A stretch of 35,212 nucleotides of DNA from Vermiculatibacterium agrestimuris (GTDB taxonomy: Bacteria; Bacillota; Clostridia; Oscillospirales; Oscillospiraceae), in assembly GCF_943193085.1 (NCBI RefSeq), contig NZ_CALPCU010000022.1, forward strand, positions 1 through 35,212, in the 5' to 3' direction. This document shows positions 7,971 to 14,562 of the stretch, in pieces (within the stretch, counting starts at the first letter, position 1; every line of letters begins with the position of its first letter). A model generated the notes under the pieces. That model ran no database searches. It saw only the letters and a program-made list of their open reading frames with translations, and was not told where the DNA came from. A program made the position numbers and the translations under genes.

Positions 7971-8390
7971 ATGAAAGAGATCTATTATCTGAACAAAGAA
8001 ACTTTACCAACCATACCTGTGCCCCACGATTGCGTGATCAAAGACATCCAGATGAAGGACCAAACTCTCATTTTCGTCTTTGAGGACAACATTTCCGCCC
8101 ACGATTCCATACAGGCCATCCATCCAAACGCCAAGTCATTGATCATACGGTACCATTTGACAGATGAGGAGACTTTTTCCGTCTATAAGTGGAGAAAACC
8201 CCGAAGATTCTCACGAAAAGATGGCTATTACCGCCTTTTGGACAACTCTCAGCTATTTGCATTCGCAGGCCACTTGGAATATCTATATCACAATGTGGGC
8301 TACTGCTCCATCATCACAAAGCTGTGGGCGGACAACGGGGTAATCCTGGACGCATATGTAGATTATATAGAATTTGAGTGGATCGGATGA
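7971..8390 (+). CDS. Hypothetical protein of unusual composition
   Basis: This is a 139-residue soluble protein that I do not recognise. It has no signal peptide or membrane segment. It is rich in Tyr, Phe, Trp and His, with a conserved-looking aromatic core (YHLTDEETFSVYKWRKPRR, GHLEYLYHNVGYCSIITKLW) and an acidic C-terminus. Its DNA is visibly richer in A/T than rpe and recR, and its codons end in A or T far more often than its neighbours' do, which suggests recent acquisition. It starts six bases after rpe, with AGGGTAAAGG upstream. It could be a small immunity- or SMI1-like protein, but nothing in the sequence proves that. Confidence 0.75.
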   Translation: MKEIYYLNKETLPTIPVPHDCVIKDIQMKDQTLIFVFEDNISAHDSIQAIHPNAKSLIIRYHLTDEETFSVYKWRKPRRFSRKDGYYRLLDNSQLFAFAGHLEYLYHNVGYCSIITKLWADNGVILDAYVDYIEFEWIG

Positions 8391-8429
8391 TCTCCTTCGG
8401 CCGCTCTTTACGAAATGAGGTATACTCCT

Positions 8430-9032
8430 ATGGAATACTTCCCTCCGGCCCTGGAGGCTCTGACCGAGCAGTTCGCCCGATTGCCAGGGGTGGGCAAAAA
8501 GTCCGCCCAGCGGCTCAGCTTTTTCGTGCTGGGGCTTCCCGACGAGGAGGCCCGAGCCTTCGCCGAGGCCATCGTCACCGCCAAGAGGACCATCTCCCTG
8601 TGCCCGGTGTGCCAAAGCTTCACCGAGGGGGAGGGCCTGTGCCCCATCTGCCAGAGTTCCAAGCGGGACGAGTCCACCGTCTGCGTGGTGGCCGACCCCA
8701 AGGATGTGGCGGCCCTGGAACGGTCCCGGGAGTATAACGGGCGCTACCATGTGCTCCACGGCGTCATCTCCCCCATGAACCATGTGGGGCCTGACGACCT
8801 GCACATCAAGGAGCTGGTGGAGCGGGTGTCCGCCGGAGGAGTGCACGAGGTCATCATGGCCACCAACCCCACCACCGAGGGGGAGGCCACCGCCATCTAC
8901 CTGTCCCGGCTGCTCAAGCCCTTCGGGGTGCGGGTGACCCGGCTGGCCTACGGCGTACCCGTGGGCGGGCAGCTGGAGTTCGCCGACGACGCCACCCTGA
9001 CCCGCGCTCTGGAAGGCCGGAGAGAGATGTAA
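8430..9032 (+). CDS. recR: Recombination protein RecR
   Basis: RecR works with RecF and RecO to load RecA at single-strand gaps. The 200-residue protein has the N-terminal helix-hairpin-helix LPGVGKKSAQRLSFF (residues 18-32). A C4 zinc finger follows, at Cys58, Cys61, Cys71 and Cys74. The TOPRIM domain begins VCVVADPKDVAALE, and the C-terminal Walker-B-like end is VTRLAYGVPVGGQLEFADDATL. ATG 8430 is preferred over ATG 8415 because GAGG at 8417-8420 serves as its ribosome site and the protein then begins MEYFPPALEAL as in relatives. The usual dnaX and YbaB neighbours are absent from this window. Confidence 0.96.
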   Translation: MEYFPPALEALTEQFARLPGVGKKSAQRLSFFVLGLPDEEARAFAEAIVTAKRTISLCPVCQSFTEGEGLCPICQSSKRDESTVCVVADPKDVAALERSREYNGRYHVLHGVISPMNHVGPDDLHIKELVERVSAGGVHEVIMATNPTTEGEATAIYLSRLLKPFGVRVTRLAYGVPVGGQLEFADDATLTRALEGRREM

Positions 9033-9087
9033 CGCTTTCGGGCGGATGAGATCCGCCTCCGCCGGGTTTTCGCCTGTGCTGCGGGGG

Positions 9088-9111
9088 CGGGCCTTATCGG
9101 CCCGTTTTTTT
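9088..9111 (+). terminator. Rho-independent terminator after recR
   Basis: The arms CGGGCC (9088-9093) and GGCCCG (9099-9104) surround TTATC and are followed by seven T residues. Confidence 0.9.
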
Positions 9112-9131
9112 GGAGAAAGGAGTCCAAGCCC

Positions 9132-10379
9132 ATGTCCCAGGCACGGCTGTTTGAGCTGGTCTATCTGCTGCTGGAAAAGGGAAAAATGTCCGCGCCAGAG
9201 CTGGCAAAGCGGTTCGAGGTGTCGGTGCGCACCATTTACCGGGACGTGGACGCCCTCTCCGCCGCCGGCGTCCCCATCTACACCCAGCCCGGGCGCAACG
9301 GCGGCGTGGCCCTGATGGAGCACTATGTGCTCAGCAAGGCCGCTTTCTCTGAGGAGGAGCAGACCCAGCTCCTCACCGCCCTGCGCTCTCTGGCGGGAAA
9401 TCCCGGCCTGGGGGCCAATGAGGCCCTAGACAAGCTCTCCGGCCTCTTTCAGCGCTCCCAGCCCCACTGGCTGGAGGTGGATCTGTCCCACTGGGGCGGC
9501 GGGGAGGGTGACCGCCTCACCTTCGGCGCCCTGCGGGAGGCCATATTATCCCACAAGGTAATTACCTTTACATATGCAGGCTCCTACGGGGAACCCACTG
9601 TGCGGCGGGCACTTCCTGCCAAGCTGGTGTTTAAGGGGCAATCCTGGTACCTGCAAGCCTTTTGCCTTGACAGGCAAAACTATCGCACCTTTAAGCTCTC
9701 CCGCATCCGGGAGCTTACCGTCACCCAGCGCACCTTCCCCACCCCTCTCGCTCCCCCGCCCATCGACAACAAAATCGCCCCTACCTGGCCCAATGTCAAG
9801 CTGACGCTCCGCTTCTCCCCCGCCCTGGCCTTTCGGGTCTATGATGAGTTCGATCCGGCGCAGGTCACCGCGCTGGCCGACGGTTCTTTCCGGGTGGAGG
9901 CGGAGTTCCCGGAGGACAACTGGGTCTACGGCTATCTTCTCTCCTTTGGGCCACTTATGGAGGTATTGGAGCCGGAACGGATCAGATATGCTTTGGCGGA
10001 GCTGGCACGGCAAATTATTTTTCGCTGCGAAAACCCTGACATAGGGTGTCAGAATTTAGGTGCTATCATGGGGGCATCTTTTCTAAAGGAGGACGCCACC
10101 ATGAACAAAGAGACCACACCCTTCTGCCAGTCCTGCGCCATGCCCCTCACCGCCCCCGACCTTCGGGGGACTGAAGCTGACGGCTCCGCCAGTCCCCACT
10201 ATTGCAAATACTGCTACGATAAGGGCAAATTCACCGGGGAGATGACCATGGAGCAGATGATCGACTTCTGCGCCCCCATGATGGCCCAGGCCAGCCCCGG
10301 CATGACCGAGGAGGACGCCAAGGAGCATATGAGGACGTTTTTCCCCCAACTGCTGCGGTGGCGGAGAGAGGCAAAATGA
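9132..10379 (+). CDS. WYL-domain transcriptional regulator read in frame into a zinc-ribbon protein
   Basis: Residues about 1-60 form a winged helix-turn-helix of the HTH_11 type (MSAPELAKRFEVSVRTIYRD, GRNGG wing). Residues about 140-210 form a WYL domain (ITFTYAGSYGEPTVRRA, WYLQAFCLDRQNYRTFKLSRI), and the C-terminal WCX-like region ends near residue 305. Such YafY-like regulators normally stop there, at about 300 residues. Here no stop occurs, and the frame continues through an operator-like palindrome, a -10-like box and a ribosome site into the zinc-ribbon gene, giving 415 residues. Either this is a real fusion or the regulator's stop has been lost. The start at 9132 has AGAAAGGAG upstream. 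Confidence 0.85.
   Translation: MSQARLFELVYLLLEKGKMSAPELAKRFEVSVRTIYRDVDALSAAGVPIYTQPGRNGGVALMEHYVLSKAAFSEEEQTQLLTALRSLAGNPGLGANEALDKLSGLFQRSQPHWLEVDLSHWGGGEGDRLTFGALREAILSHKVITFTYAGSYGEPTVRRALPAKLVFKGQSWYLQAFCLDRQNYRTFKLSRIRELTVTQRTFPTPLAPPPIDNKIAPTWPNVKLTLRFSPALAFRVYDEFDPAQVTALADGSFRVEAEFPEDNWVYGYLLSFGPLMEVLEPERIRYALAELARQIIFRCENPDIGCQNLGAIMGASFLKEDATMNKETTPFCQSCAMPLTAPDLRGTEADGSASPHYCKYCYDKGKFTGEMTMEQMIDFCAPMMAQASPGMTEEDAKEHMRTFFPQLLRWRREAK
10036..10069 (+). promoter_or_regulatory. Operator palindrome and -10 box inside the continuous WYL/zinc-ribbon frame
   Basis: An inverted repeat CTGACA-TAGG-G-TGTCAG (10036-10052) lies where WYL/YafY-type regulators often bind, just before their target gene. 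A TATCAT box (10064-10069) follows, and no good -35 box is spaced 17 bases before it. The pattern fits an activated or repressed promoter for the zinc-ribbon and GyrI-like genes. The role is inferred from position. Confidence 0.55.
10101..10379 (+). CDS. Zinc-ribbon protein (internal start within the WYL frame)
   Basis: The internal ATG at 10101 has a near-perfect ribosome site (AAAGGAGGACGCC), so a separate protein of 92 residues can be made from it. It contains two zinc knuckles: CQSC at about residues 9-12 and CKYC at about 36-39 of the short form. The family-like helix TMEQMIDFCAPMMAQASPGMTEEDA follows. It matches the putative zinc-ribbon family commonly found as a stand-alone gene beside WYL or GyrI-like genes. 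The stop overlaps the start of the next gene (ATGA at 10376). Its function is unknown; a ligand- or stress-linked role with the GyrI-like protein is inference. Confidence 0.7.
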   Translation: MNKETTPFCQSCAMPLTAPDLRGTEADGSASPHYCKYCYDKGKFTGEMTMEQMIDFCAPMMAQASPGMTEEDAKEHMRTFFPQLLRWRREAK

Positions 10380-10819
10380 GCTACAGACTTTCCGCCGTGA
10401 CCCTCCGCGCCGACAACAGCCCCCAGGGCATGGCGGCCATCGGCCAACTCTGGGAGGATGTGCAAAGCGGTAAGATCCCCCTGCTCTTTGACAGCCAGGG
10501 CGTTTTCCAGCCGGGACTCTCTCCCATCTCCCGGTACAGCAAGTATGAAAACGGCCAGGCGGGAGCCTATGATCTGACCATCCTGACCGTCTCCGCCGGC
10601 TTTTTTGCCGAAATGGACGCAAAGGCGGCCTCCGGCCTATACCGCAAGTATGAGGCGGAAGGCGATGACCTGACTTCCTGCGCCCAGGCCGCCTGGAAAC
10701 AGGTTTGGGGAGACGCCTCCCTCCACCGGGCTTATACCGAGGACTACGAGAGCACCGTTCCGGCGGAGTACGCCAAGGACGGCAAATGCCACTGCTACCT
10801 GTATATCGCGGTGAAATAA
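10376..10819 (+). CDS. GyrI-like / AraC effector-binding domain protein
   Basis: This 147-residue single-domain protein resembles the GyrI-like (Cass2/AraC_E_bind) small-molecule-binding fold. It has an alternating strand pattern, the segment GMAAIGQLWEDVQSGKIP, the central YSKYENGQAGAYDLTILTVS, and the C-terminal AYTEDYESTVPAEYAKDGKCHCYLYIAVK ending typical of the family. The ATG at 10376 overlaps the zinc-ribbon stop by four bases, and a longer frame from 10358 lies inside that gene. With the upstream WYL regulator it forms a small regulated unit. The ligand is unknown; relatives bind hydrophobic cations or serve in stress resistance. Confidence 0.82.
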   Translation: MSYRLSAVTLRADNSPQGMAAIGQLWEDVQSGKIPLLFDSQGVFQPGLSPISRYSKYENGQAGAYDLTILTVSAGFFAEMDAKAASGLYRKYEAEGDDLTSCAQAAWKQVWGDASLHRAYTEDYESTVPAEYAKDGKCHCYLYIAVK

Positions 10820-10821
10820 CA

Positions 10822-10857
10822 ATTTGGGGGCGGTGAAAGCCGCCCCCAAAATTTTTT
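10822..10857 (+). terminator. Rho-independent terminator after the GyrI-like gene
   Basis: The arms TTTGGGGGCGG and CCGCCCCCAAA enclose TGAAAG and are followed by a T-run. Confidence 0.95.
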
Positions 10858-10869
10858 CTCTTTGGGAAA

Positions 10870-10892
10870 TGAAAACCTCCCCCTCAAACGTC
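10870..10892 (+). promoter_or_regulatory. Possible ECF-type autoregulatory promoter
   Basis: TGAAAA (10870-10875) and CGTC with the downstream TAAT (10889-10896) resemble ECF -35 and -10 elements ahead of an ECF sigma gene. The spacing is about 3 bases shorter than the usual 16, so this is tentative. Confidence 0.35.
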
Positions 10893-10920
10893 TAATGGGT
10901 GAAGAAAGGAGGCGGGGGAC

Positions 10921-11388
10921 ATGGGAGAATCGGAATTTGTGCGGCAGGCTGAGGCCTTGAAGGCCCGGCTCTACCGCACCGCCCTGCTCTATCTGGGAAG
11001 CGACTCCGCCGCCGTAGACGCGGTGGACGAGGCGGTCTATAAAGGCTTTCTGGCACGAAAGAAGCTGAGGGAACCTCAGTTTTTCGCCACCTGGCTCACC
11101 CGGATCCTCATCAATGTATGCAACCAGGAACTGCGGCGGCGGAAACGGGAGACGGCGGTGGAAGAACTTCCGGAAACGGCGGCGGAGGAATTTGACGCCC
11201 TGCCTCTCAAGGAGGCGGTGGAGCGTCTGCCCCAGGATATCCGGGCGGTGATCGTGCTGCGCTACTTCACCGGCCTCACCCTGGCTGAGACCGCCCGCGC
11301 CTTAGATGTGCCTCCCGGCACTGTATCCACCCGCCAGCGGAAGGGGCTGTCCCTTCTGCGTCTTACCTTGGAGGAGGATGACACATGA
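10921..11388 (+). CDS. ECF-type RNA polymerase sigma factor
   Basis: This is a 155-residue group IV sigma factor. The region 2-like segment is LYRTALLYLGSDSAAVDAVDEAVYKGFLARKKLREPQFFATWLTRILINVCN, and the region 4 helix-turn-helix is LPQDIRAVIVLRYFTGLTLAETARALDVPPGTVSTRQRKGLSLL. The length and the absence of regions 1 and 3 fit the class. A strong ribosome site (AAAGGAGGCGGG) precedes the ATG. The stop overlaps the start of the DUF4179 gene by four bases, which is the normal arrangement for a sigma factor and its membrane-bound anti-sigma partner. The signal and regulon are unknown. Confidence 0.93.
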   Translation: MGESEFVRQAEALKARLYRTALLYLGSDSAAVDAVDEAVYKGFLARKKLREPQFFATWLTRILINVCNQELRRRKRETAVEELPETAAEEFDALPLKEAVERLPQDIRAVIVLRYFTGLTLAETARALDVPPGTVSTRQRKGLSLLRLTLEEDDT

Positions 11389-12746
11389 ATCGAAACGAGG
11401 AATATCAGGCCCTTCTCGCCCAACTGGAGGCGACTCCCGCCGCCCTGGAGGACTGCGTCGCAAAGGCCCAAAAGCGCTCCCGGCGCCACCGGGGCTGGGG
11501 AACCTCCCTGGCCTCCCTGGGGGGCGTGGCCGCCGCCTTTGTGCTGCTGGTAAATACCTCCGTCCCCTTTGCCATGGCCTGCGCCAGGATCCCCGGCCTC
11601 CGGGAGCTCACCGCCGCCGTAGCCTTCTCCCCCAGCCTGAAGACGGCGGTGGAGAACGATTACGTCCAGCTCATCGGCCAGATCCAGACGGCAGACGGTA
11701 TCACCCTGAAGATGGAATATCTTATCTTTGACCCCACTCAGCTCCACTTCTTCTTCACCGTGGACGGAGGCGACTATGACAGCTTCCATGTCTACCCCAG
11801 CATCTCCGGCCCCGACGGGGAGGAACTGGAGGGCTATGGCATCACCAGCGCCATGTCCCTGCCCGGTGAGCTCTCCGACTTCGGCGTCACCTTCAACGAG
11901 GGCTTCCGGGCCCCTGAGGCCCTGAAGCTGACCTGCAGGGTGACAGGCCACAGGGAGCGCACCGGCGTGGCTCCGGCGGACTCCTCCGCTCACGACCCCG
12001 AGACCCATAGGGAGCCGGAGGTCATCGCCCGATTCACCTTTGACCTGATTCTGGATCCGCGGTTCACCGCTCCCGGCAGGACCCTCCCCATTGAGCAGTG
12101 GGTGACGGTGGACGGCCAACGACTTTTGATCCGTTCTCTGGAGATCAACCCCACCCACGCCCGGCTGACCGTGGTCTCCGACGAGGCCAACACCGCCTGG
12201 TGCAAAGGCCTGGACTTTTATCTCTCCGACGCCGGCGGCAACCGTTACGGGCCTGGCAGCCGGGCCAGCTCCGGCAGCAACCTCATCTCCTCCGGCACCG
12301 GCGAGGAGGGTGTGGTGGTCTACTATCTGGAAAGCCCCCACTTTACCGGAAAGCCTCCCTACACCCTCCACATCACCGGGGCCGACTGGCTGGACAAGGA
12401 CAGGGCCTGGGTGCGCGTCGACCTGGACAAAGGCGCCACGCAGGGGCTTCCCGACGGGGTGGAGCTGGTCTCTGCCCGGCGGGAGCCGAACGGGGACGTA
12501 GCCCTCTCCTTCTCTTCCCCCGGCCACGGAAACGGACAGCTGTTCTCCTGGGACTACCGGGATCCGGAGGGCCGCGACCTGACCATCACCTCCGGGGGCC
12601 ACTCCCGCCTTACCGACGATGATGGGCAGGAGTATGAAGAGCAATATATCATTCTGCCCGACTATTCCTTCGATACCGTGGAGCTGAAGCTCTCCCGCAC
12701 CCGCACCGCAGAGCTTGACCCGGAGGTGACCCTGGAGATCAAATGA
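11385..12746 (+). CDS. DUF4179 membrane protein, probable anti-sigma factor
   Basis: This 453-residue single-pass protein has a short cytoplasmic N-terminus of about 40 residues, which probably holds the sigma-binding part. One membrane segment (SLASLGGVAAAFVLLVNTSVPFAMA, about residues 43-67) is followed by a large extracellular domain of beta-rich composition, starting with the DUF4179-like pattern IPGLRELTAAVAFSPSLKTAVENDYVQ. Its start overlaps the ECF sigma stop, so the two are translationally coupled. DUF4179 proteins are found beside ECF sigma factors throughout the Clostridia; an anti-sigma role is inferred from that and the topology. No terminator is seen before the rsmA promoter. Confidence 0.85.
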   Translation: MNRNEEYQALLAQLEATPAALEDCVAKAQKRSRRHRGWGTSLASLGGVAAAFVLLVNTSVPFAMACARIPGLRELTAAVAFSPSLKTAVENDYVQLIGQIQTADGITLKMEYLIFDPTQLHFFFTVDGGDYDSFHVYPSISGPDGEELEGYGITSAMSLPGELSDFGVTFNEGFRAPEALKLTCRVTGHRERTGVAPADSSAHDPETHREPEVIARFTFDLILDPRFTAPGRTLPIEQWVTVDGQRLLIRSLEINPTHARLTVVSDEANTAWCKGLDFYLSDAGGNRYGPGSRASSGSNLISSGTGEEGVVVYYLESPHFTGKPPYTLHITGADWLDKDRAWVRVDLDKGATQGLPDGVELVSARREPNGDVALSFSSPGHGNGQLFSWDYRDPEGRDLTITSGGHSRLTDDDGQEYEEQYIILPDYSFDTVELKLSRTRTAELDPEVTLEIK

Positions 12747-12750
12747 GCTC

Positions 12751-12779
12751 TTGCCCCGGGGCCGGGGGCATGATATACT
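12751..12779 (+). promoter_or_regulatory. Promoter of rsmA
   Basis: TTGCCC (12751-12756) and TATACT (12774-12779) are 17 bases apart and start four bases after the DUF4179 stop. The sequence resembles the promoter at 28936-28964, which also directly follows an anti-sigma-type gene. Confidence 0.7.
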
Positions 12780-12809
12780 GGTTGAAAGCTCCTGAAGGAT
12801 GTGGTCACC

Positions 12810-13661
12810 GTGAATCTCTGCAATATCAACGAGATCAAAGCGCTTTTGTCCCGGCATGGGTTCCATTTTTCCAAGTCGCTGGGGCAGAATTTTCTCATTG
12901 AAGAATGGGTGCCCCGGGACATCGCCGACGCCTCCGGGGCAGGCCCCGGCGCGGGCGTACTGGAGATCGGCCCCGGGATCGGGCCGCTCACCGCACAGCT
13001 GGCGCAAAGGGCGGACAGGGTGGCGGCGGTGGAGCTGGACACGGCGCTGCTTCCCATTTTGACCGAGACCCTCTCCGGCTTCGGCAATGTGACCGTCATC
13101 CCCGGAGACGTGATGAAGCTGGATCTTCCCGCCCTTGTGGAGGCGCAGTTTCCGGGGCTTACCGCCATGGTCTGCGCCAACCTGCCCTACAACATCACCA
13201 CCCCAGTGCTCACCCTTCTGCTGGAAAGCGGCCTTTTCTCCGCCATCACAGTGATGATACAAAAGGAAGTGGCCCAGCGGGTCTGCGCCGCTCCCGGCTC
13301 CAAGGACTACGGCGCCTTCTCCCTTCTGTGCCAATACTATGCCAAAACAGCTCTCCTCTTCGAAGTGCCCAGAGAGTGCTTCCTGCCCGCCCCCAAAGTG
13401 ACCTCCGCGGTCGTGCGGCTCACCCCCTGTCCCCCGCCGGAATGTGTCCATGACCCCGCCCTCTTTTTCCAGGTAGTCCGCGCCGCCTTCGCCCTCCGGC
13501 GCAAGACCCTCCTCAACGCCCTTTCCGCCGCCTTCCCCCTCTCCAAGGAGGCCCTGGCCCAGTGCATCGCCCAGGCGGGCCTTCCCGCCGACATTCGGGG
13601 AGAGCGGCTTGGCATCCCGGAGTTCGCCCGGCTGGCGGATGAGATCAAAAAGAGCCTGTGA
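12810..13661 (+). CDS. rsmA: 16S rRNA (adenine(1518)-N6/adenine(1519)-N6)-dimethyltransferase
   Basis: RsmA (KsgA) dimethylates two adjacent adenines in the 3' hairpin of 16S rRNA late in small-subunit assembly. The protein has the N-terminal signature FHFSKSLGQNFLIEEWVPRD, the SAM-binding motif VLEIGPGIGPLTAQLAQ and the catalytic N6-adenine motif NLPYNITTPV. The family's C-terminal RNA-binding segment is FFQVVRAAFALRRKTLLNAL. I prefer GTG 12810, giving 283 residues that begin VNLCNINEIKALL as in relatives; a GTG at 12801 would sit only a base or two from the GAAGGA ribosome site. The last codons form one arm of a terminator shared with convergent sigG. Confidence 0.96.
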   Translation: MNLCNINEIKALLSRHGFHFSKSLGQNFLIEEWVPRDIADASGAGPGAGVLEIGPGIGPLTAQLAQRADRVAAVELDTALLPILTETLSGFGNVTVIPGDVMKLDLPALVEAQFPGLTAMVCANLPYNITTPVLTLLLESGLFSAITVMIQKEVAQRVCAAPGSKDYGAFSLLCQYYAKTALLFEVPRECFLPAPKVTSAVVRLTPCPPPECVHDPALFFQVVRAAFALRRKTLLNALSAAFPLSKEALAQCIAQAGLPADIRGERLGIPEFARLADEIKKSL

Positions 13662-13681
13662 GCGATGCTCACAGGCTCTTT
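13649..13681. terminator. Perfect-stem bidirectional terminator made from two gene ends
   Basis: The arms AAAGAGCCTGTGAGC (13649-13663) and GCTCACAGGCTCTTT (13667-13681) are perfect complements with a GAT loop. The stop codons of rsmA (plus) and sigG (minus) both lie inside the stem, so both proteins end in Lys-Ser-Leu read from the same DNA word on opposite strands. Confidence 0.9.
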
Positions 13682-14439
13682 CTGATCTGCTCCAGGGCGC
13701 TTTTTTCCAGTCTTGACACCTGGGCCTGGGAGATGCCCACCTCGGCAGAGACCTCCATCTGGGTCTTGCCCTGGAAGAACCGCAGGGCCAATATCCGCTT
13801 CTCCCGCTCGGGGAGCTTGTCCACCGCGTCCTGGAGGGCGATGTGATCCAGCCACTTCTCGTCCGTATTTTTGATGTCCCGCACCTGATCCATCACGGTC
13901 ACCGCGTCCCCGCTGTCGGAGTAGACCGGCTCGTAAAGGCTCACCGGATCGGTGATGGCCTCCAGGGCAAAAACCACGTCCTCCCGCCGCTCGTCCAGCA
14001 TTTTGGCGATCTCCTCAATGGAGGGCTCCTTCTGGTGCTGAGACATGAACTTCTCCTTGGCCTGCAAGACCTTATAGGCCGTGTCCCGCATGGAGCGGGA
14101 GACCCGCATGGCGCTGTTGTCCCGGAGGTAGCGGCGGATCTCCCCCACGATCATGGGCACACCGTAGGTGGAAAAGCGCACGTCCAGGTCGATATTGAAA
14201 TTGTCGATGGCTTTAATAAGGCCGATACATCCCACCTGGAACAGGTCGTCCACGTTCTCTCCCCGGCGGTCAAACTTCTGGATCACCGAGAGCACCAACC
14301 GCAGGTTCCCGGCGATGAGCTTTTCCCGGGCCGCCATGTCCCCCTCCTTGGTGCGGCGGAGCAAGTCCATGGTCTCCTCGTTTTTCAGAACCTTCAGCTT
14401 GGAGGTATTGACCCCGCATATCTCCACTTTCCCTTGCAT
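13669..14439 (-). CDS. sigG: Sporulation sigma factor SigG
   Basis: Sigma-G directs late gene expression in the forespore after engulfment. The 256-residue protein has the diagnostic N-terminus KVEICGVNTSKLKVLKNEE. Region 2 is RLVLSVIQKFDRRGENVDDLFQVGCIGLIKAIDNF followed by VRFSTYGVPMIVGEIRRYLRDN, and region 3 includes RVSRSMRDTAYKVLQAKEKF. The region 4 helix-turn-helix is MEVSAEVGISQAQVSRLEKSALEQI. ATG 14439 is chosen over the in-frame TTG at 14442; GAGGCGGGGGG lies upstream. In many Firmicutes sigG follows sigE directly, but here the two are about 6.8 kb apart. Confidence 0.97.
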   Translation of the reverse strand: MQGKVEICGVNTSKLKVLKNEETMDLLRRTKEGDMAAREKLIAGNLRLVLSVIQKFDRRGENVDDLFQVGCIGLIKAIDNFNIDLDVRFSTYGVPMIVGEIRRYLRDNSAMRVSRSMRDTAYKVLQAKEKFMSQHQKEPSIEEIAKMLDERREDVVFALEAITDPVSLYEPVYSDSGDAVTVMDQVRDIKNTDEKWLDHIALQDAVDKLPEREKRILALRFFQGKTQMEVSAEVGISQAQVSRLEKSALEQIRKSL

Positions 14440-14442
14440 CAA

Positions 14443-14496
14443 GAAACCCCCCGCCTCGAAAATACTGAGTTCAGTATCTCCGGGGCAGGGGGTTTC
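14443..14496. repeat. Nested inverted repeats between sigG and its upstream gene
   Basis: ATACTGA-GT-TCAGTAT (14462-14477) is a perfect inverted repeat overlapping the candidate sigG -10 box. Outside it, GAAACCCCC (14443-14451) pairs with GGGGGTTTC (14488-14496). A minus-strand transcript starting further upstream, for example from 15046-15073, could fold this way and hide the sigG ribosome site. Confidence 0.6.
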
Positions 14497-14500
14497 ATAC
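14472..14500 (-). promoter_or_regulatory. Candidate sigma-F/sigma-G promoter of sigG
   Basis: On the minus strand GGAGATACTG (14472-14481) fits the sigma-F -10 pattern GGnnAnAnTR at every fixed position. GTATG (14496-14500) is a partial -35 match with a spacer of 14-15 bases. In Bacillus sigG is transcribed first by sigma-F and then by sigma-G, so the site is where it is expected. Confidence 0.45.
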
Positions 14501-14562
14501 CGTCTGCAAAGGGGGTTTATTTTTTATTGTGGGACGGTTTTCGATGGATTAAAACAAAGCCT

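Noticed and set aside
11262..13451. A 729-codon minus-strand open frame
   Set aside because: It is antisense to the DUF4179 and rsmA genes, both well supported. Long shadow frames are expected with such GC-rich third positions.
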